Shown one piece after another: positions 61,236-64,000 of a stretch of 64,000 bases of DNA. Both the position numbers and the translations under genes were made by a program. This stretch comes from Chromatiales bacterium (GTDB lineage: Bacteria; Pseudomonadota; Gammaproteobacteria; Steroidobacterales; GCA-2729495), in NCBI GenBank assembly GCA_016789845.1, contig JAEUQA010000013.1:213341-277340 (forward strand), read 5' to 3'. How positions within the stretch are numbered: position 1 is the stretch's first letter; every line of letters starts with the position of its first letter. The notes under the pieces were generated by a model. That model worked only from the letters and a program-made list of their open reading frames with translations. It searched no databases and was not told the DNA's origin.

Positions 61236-61384
61236 AGGTACCGGACACTTAGTTATCCGATTCACTTAGTTGTTGGGCGCAGCGCCCGGGCGCTGGCACA
61301 ATCGCTGCCCTGCCTGAGCGCCCTGGCGAGCTCGGCCGGGTAAATAACTAAGCGAATCTGATAACTAAGTGTCCGGTACCTTTT
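61236..61384. repeat. Inverted repeat pair directly upstream of mutS
   Basis: Left arm 61236-61276 (AGGTACCGGACACTTAG, TTATCCGATTC, ACTTAGTTGTTGG), right arm 61342-61384 as its inverted copy with two or three changes; 65 nt between, with the GCGCCCGGGCGC palindrome. Right arm ends next to the TTG start of mutS. Confidence 0.93.
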
Positions 61385-61385
61385 C

Positions 61386-63947
61386 TTGGAACAAGAACAG
61401 CACACGCCCGTCATGCAGCAGTACCTCCGCATCAAGGCGGAGAACCCCGGGCTGCTGCTGTTCTACCGGATGGGGGACTTCTACGAGCTGTTCTACGACG
61501 ACGCGCGCCAGGCCGCGAAGCTCCTTGACATCACGCTGACCGCCCGGGGCAAGTCGGCCGGCCAGAGCATCCCCATGGCCGGCGTGCCCTACCACGCGGC
61601 CGAGCAGTACCTGGCCCGGCTCGTCCGCGCCGGCGTGTCGGTGGCGCTCTGCGAGCAGATCGGCGACCCGGCCACCGCCAAGGGCCCCGTCGAGCGCAAG
61701 GTGGTTCGCGTCATCACCCCCGGCACGCTCACCGACGATGCCCTCCTCGACGCGCGCCGGGACAACCTGGTGGCAGCGGTCTGCAGGGGCAGCGACGCCC
61801 TCGGCCTCGCCTGGCTCGACCTGTCGGCCGGCCGCTTCTGCCTCACCGAGATCGCCACCGGCACCGACCTGCAGGCCGAACTGGCGCGCCTCGGGGTCGC
61901 CGAGCTGCTGGTGGAGGACGGAATCACCGCCCCGACCCTCGACGACACGGTCGCCCGCCACCTGATGCCGCCCTGGCACTTCGACGCCGAGACCGCCACC
62001 CGCCTCCTCAGCGCCCAGTTCGGGACGCAGGACCTGCAGGGCTTCGGCGTCGCCGACCTGACCGACGGCATCCGCGCCGCCGGCGCGCTCCTCCAGTACG
62101 TGCGGGACACCCAGAAGAGCGCCCTGCCCCACGTGCGTAGCATCGTGGCCGAGCGGCACTCCGACGCGCTGCAGGTGGACGCCGCGAGCCGCCGCAACCT
62201 CGAACTCGAGGCGAGCCTGAGCGGCAACACCGATGCGAGCCTCGCCGGCGTGCTCGACCACTGCGCCACCACCATGGGCAGCCGCCTGCTCCGCCGCTGG
62301 CTGAACCGGCCGCTGCGGGACCAGGAGCTGCTCCGCCGGCGCTACCAGGCGCTGGACAGCCTCCGCGGCGCCGACGACTCCCTGCGCGGCCTGCTCGCCG
62401 ACATCGGGGACCTGGAGCGCATCCTGTCCCGCATCGCGCTGGGCTCGGCCCGGCCCCGGGACCTCGCCCAGCTGCGCACGGCCACTGGCCTCGTGCCCGG
62501 GATCGACGCCGAGCTCGCGGTCCACGACTCCCCACTCCTCGCGACGCTGCGCACTCGCCTCGGCGACCACGCCGCCACCCACGCACTGCTCAGGCGCGCG
62601 GTGATCGAGCAGCCGCCCCAGCTGGTCCGGGACGGCGGGGTGCTGGCTGCTGGCTACGACGCGACCCTCGACGAGCTCCGCGACATCAGCGAGAACGCCG
62701 ACCGGTACCTCACCGACCTGGAGGCCCGGGAACGGGCGCGCACGGGCCTGCCGTCGCTGAAGGTGGGCTACAACCGGGTGCACGGCTACTTCATCGAGCT
62801 GTCCCGCGGGCAGGCCGCCCAGGCGCCGGACGACTACCAGCGGCGGCAGACGCTGAAGGGCGCCGAGCGCTACGTGACGCCCGAGCTGAAGGACTTCGAG
62901 GGCAAGGTGCTGTCCGCCCGGGACCGGTCGCTGGCCCGGGAGAAGGAACTGTACAACGAGCTGCTCGCGACGCTGGCGGGCGGGCTCGCTGAGCTGCGGG
63001 AGCTGGCGGCAGCGCTGGCGGAGCTGGACGTACTCGCGAACCTGGCGGAGCGGTCCCGGGCGTTGAACTACTGCCGGCCTGAACTGGTGGATGAGCCTGG
63101 CATCCGCATCCGCGGCGGCCGGCACCCTGTGGTCGAGCGGCTGCTCGACGCGCCCTTCGTGGCCAACGACCTGGAGCTCTCCGAGGACCGTCGGCTGCTG
63201 GTCATCACCGGGCCGAACATGGGCGGCAAGTCCACCTACATGCGGCAGGCGGCGCTGATCGCGCTGCTCGCCCACATCGGCTCCTTCGTGCCGGCCGACA
63301 GCGCGCGCTTCGGCCCGCTGGACCGGATCTTCACGCGGATCGGTGCAGCGGACGACTTGGCCGGTGGGCGCTCCACCTTCATGGTGGAGATGACGGAGAC
63401 GGCGAACATCCTGCACAACGCGACGGCGCAAAGCCTGGTGCTGATGGATGAGATCGGGCGCGGCACGAGCACCTTCGACGGCCTGTCGCTGGCGTGGGCG
63501 GCGGCCCACCACATCGGCGAGCAGGTGCGCGCGTTCACGCTGTTCGCGACCCACTACTTCGAGCTGACGGCGCTGGCCGGCGAGCTGCCGGCCTGTGCGA
63601 ACGTGCACCTGGACGCGACGGAGCACGGCGACAGGCTGGTGTTCCTGCACGCGGTCAAGGAAGGGCCGGCGAGCCGGAGCTACGGGCTGCAGGTCGCGCA
63701 GCTGGCGGGCGTGCCGGCGGCAGTGATCGTTCGCGCCCGGCGTTACCTGCAGCGACTGGAGAACGAGTCCGCGGCGCACAGGGATACGCGCGCCCCCCAG
63801 CAGGAGCTCGCCCTGGGCCCGCCGCCGGCGCCGGACGGGGTCCACGAGCTGCTCGACGCCCTCGACCCGGACGCCCTGTCGCCGAAGCAGGCCCTGGACG
63901 CCCTCTACGCCCTGAAGCGGCTAAAGGAAAAGGTACCGGACACTTAG
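61386..63947 (+). CDS. mutS: DNA mismatch recognition protein MutS
   Basis: 853 residues. Binds mismatches and starts MutL-dependent repair. N-terminal mismatch domain ([11 protein letters not shown] with the wedge Phe-x-Glu, about 23-35), connector, lever and clamp domains, then ATPase: [15 protein letters not shown] (Walker A, about 610), [16 protein letters not shown] (Walker B, about 685), THYFELTAL. The start is TTG at 61386, because [11 protein letters not shown] must be included to match the family; ATG at 61413 would delete it. No Shine-Dalgarno: the repeat GGTACCTTTTC lies directly in front. The last residues Lys-Val-Pro-Asp-Thr and TAG come from the next repeat copy. Confidence 0.96.
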   Translation: MEQEQHTPVMQQYLRIKAENPGLLLFYRMGDFYELFYDDARQAAKLLDITLTARGKSAGQSIPMAGVPYHAAEQYLARLVRAGVSVALCEQIGDPATAKGPVERKVVRVITPGTLTDDALLDARRDNLVAAVCRGSDALGLAWLDLSAGRFCLTEIATGTDLQAELARLGVAELLVEDGITAPTLDDTVARHLMPPWHFDAETATRLLSAQFGTQDLQGFGVADLTDGIRAAGALLQYVRDTQKSALPHVRSIVAERHSDALQVDAASRRNLELEASLSGNTDASLAGVLDHCATTMGSRLLRRWLNRPLRDQELLRRRYQALDSLRGADDSLRGLLADIGDLERILSRIALGSARPRDLAQLRTATGLVPGIDAELAVHDSPLLATLRTRLGDHAATHALLRRAVIEQPPQLVRDGGVLAAGYDATLDELRDISENADRYLTDLEARERARTGLPSLKVGYNRVHGYFIELSRGQAAQAPDDYQRRQTLKGAERYVTPELKDFEGKVLSARDRSLAREKELYNELLATLAGGLAELRELAAALAELDVLANLAERSRALNYCRPELVDEPGIRIRGGRHPVVERLLDAPFVANDLELSEDRRLLVITGPNMGGKSTYMRQAALIALLAHIGSFVPADSARFGPLDRIFTRIGAADDLAGGRSTFMVEMTETANILHNATAQSLVLMDEIGRGTSTFDGLSLAWAAAHHIGEQVRAFTLFATHYFELTALAGELPACANVHLDATEHGDRLVFLHAVKEGPASRSYGLQVAQLAGVPAAVIVRARRYLQRLENESAAHRDTRAPQQELALGPPPAPDGVHELLDALDPDALSPKQALDALYALKRLKEKVPDT

Positions 63948-64000
63948 TTATTCTTTGCTTAGTTATGGCACGGCTGGCGATCGCCAGCCGTGCCATAACT
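63928..64000 (+). repeat. Left arm of a further repeat pair, with a 40-bp palindrome at the window edge
   Basis: Left arm 63928-63968 (AAAAGGTACCGGACACTTAG, TTATTCTTT, GCTTAGTTATGG), overlapping the mutS 3' end. Then 63961-64000 is a perfect 40-bp palindrome (half: AGTTATGGCACGGCTGGCGA) whose right end, ATAACT, is the start of the incoming right arm, cut off by the window end. Confidence 0.92.

Overview
The window is 64 kb of GC-rich chromosomal DNA from a gammaproteobacterium. The best evidence is the block csrA / tRNA-Ser(GCT) / alaS / recX / recA / pncC / mutS (47.2-64 kb), whose membership and order are typical of that class. The first 24 kb carries a TonB-dependent receptor, a nitrilase, SDR, LLM and VOC enzymes, c-di-GMP proteins and a molybdopterin transhydroxylase-like enzyme. 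That suggests a free-living heterotroph that uses aromatic or terpenoid-like compounds; this lifestyle reading is inference.

Layout. 0-24 kb, metabolic and signalling genes: a partial TonB receptor; a nitrilase-MFS-SDR cluster; a cytochrome c/FG-GAP lipoprotein with a CBS protein; a c-di-GMP pair (EAL protein with degenerate GGDEF, and an HD-GYP variant); an LLM-family oxidoreductase; a membrane/spermidine-synthase fusion; a transhydroxylase-like pair; a VOC protein with a PIN protein; and a periplasmic-type KatG with a clear terminator. 23-30 kb, small accessory genes: HNH nuclease, HIT, Sel1, HD hydrolase, a toxin-antitoxin pair, a DUF2726 protein, a HEPN protein and an HhH protein. Three copies of an undescribed structured repeat of about 75-100 bp lie upstream of three of these genes. 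30-36 kb: an AddAB-like helicase-nuclease pair. 36-46 kb: an anti-phage cluster of C5 cytosine methyltransferase, Vsr endonuclease, AIPR protein, PD-(D/E)xK (DUF4420-type) nuclease, Z1 ATPase and MutL/MORC-like GHKL ATPase. It resembles the Mza-type system and has weaker GC bias than its surroundings. It is followed by an EcsC gene and the 3' end of tRNA-Ser(GCT), a common island boundary. 47-50 kb: csrA and several small toxin-antitoxin-like genes. 50-64 kb: alaS, recX, recA, pncC, a glycosyltransferase, a RAYT transposase, an AraC regulator, a di-iron protein, a cysteine synthase-glutaredoxin fusion, a DUF4242 protein and mutS.

The most unusual structure is a dispersed repeat family with the outer end AAAAGGTACCGGACACTTAG. 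It occurs mostly as outward-ending inverted pairs with arms of about 40 bp. One pair encloses a REP-associated tyrosine transposase (56288-57305) and looks like the autonomous member; the others (52.4, 59.3, 61.2 and 63.9 kb) enclose only 17-70 nt. The repeats abut gene ends closely. They supply the stop codon and an identical C-terminal Lys-Val-Pro-Asp-Thr to RecX, an AraC regulator and MutS, and the stop codon of the transposase. They also sit directly against the TTG start of mutS and the GTG start of a glycosyltransferase. One core copy is embedded in frame in the AddA-like gene. A second, classical GTAG-type REP family forms hairpins inside the coding sequences of recX and an HNH nuclease and provides the csrA stop codon.
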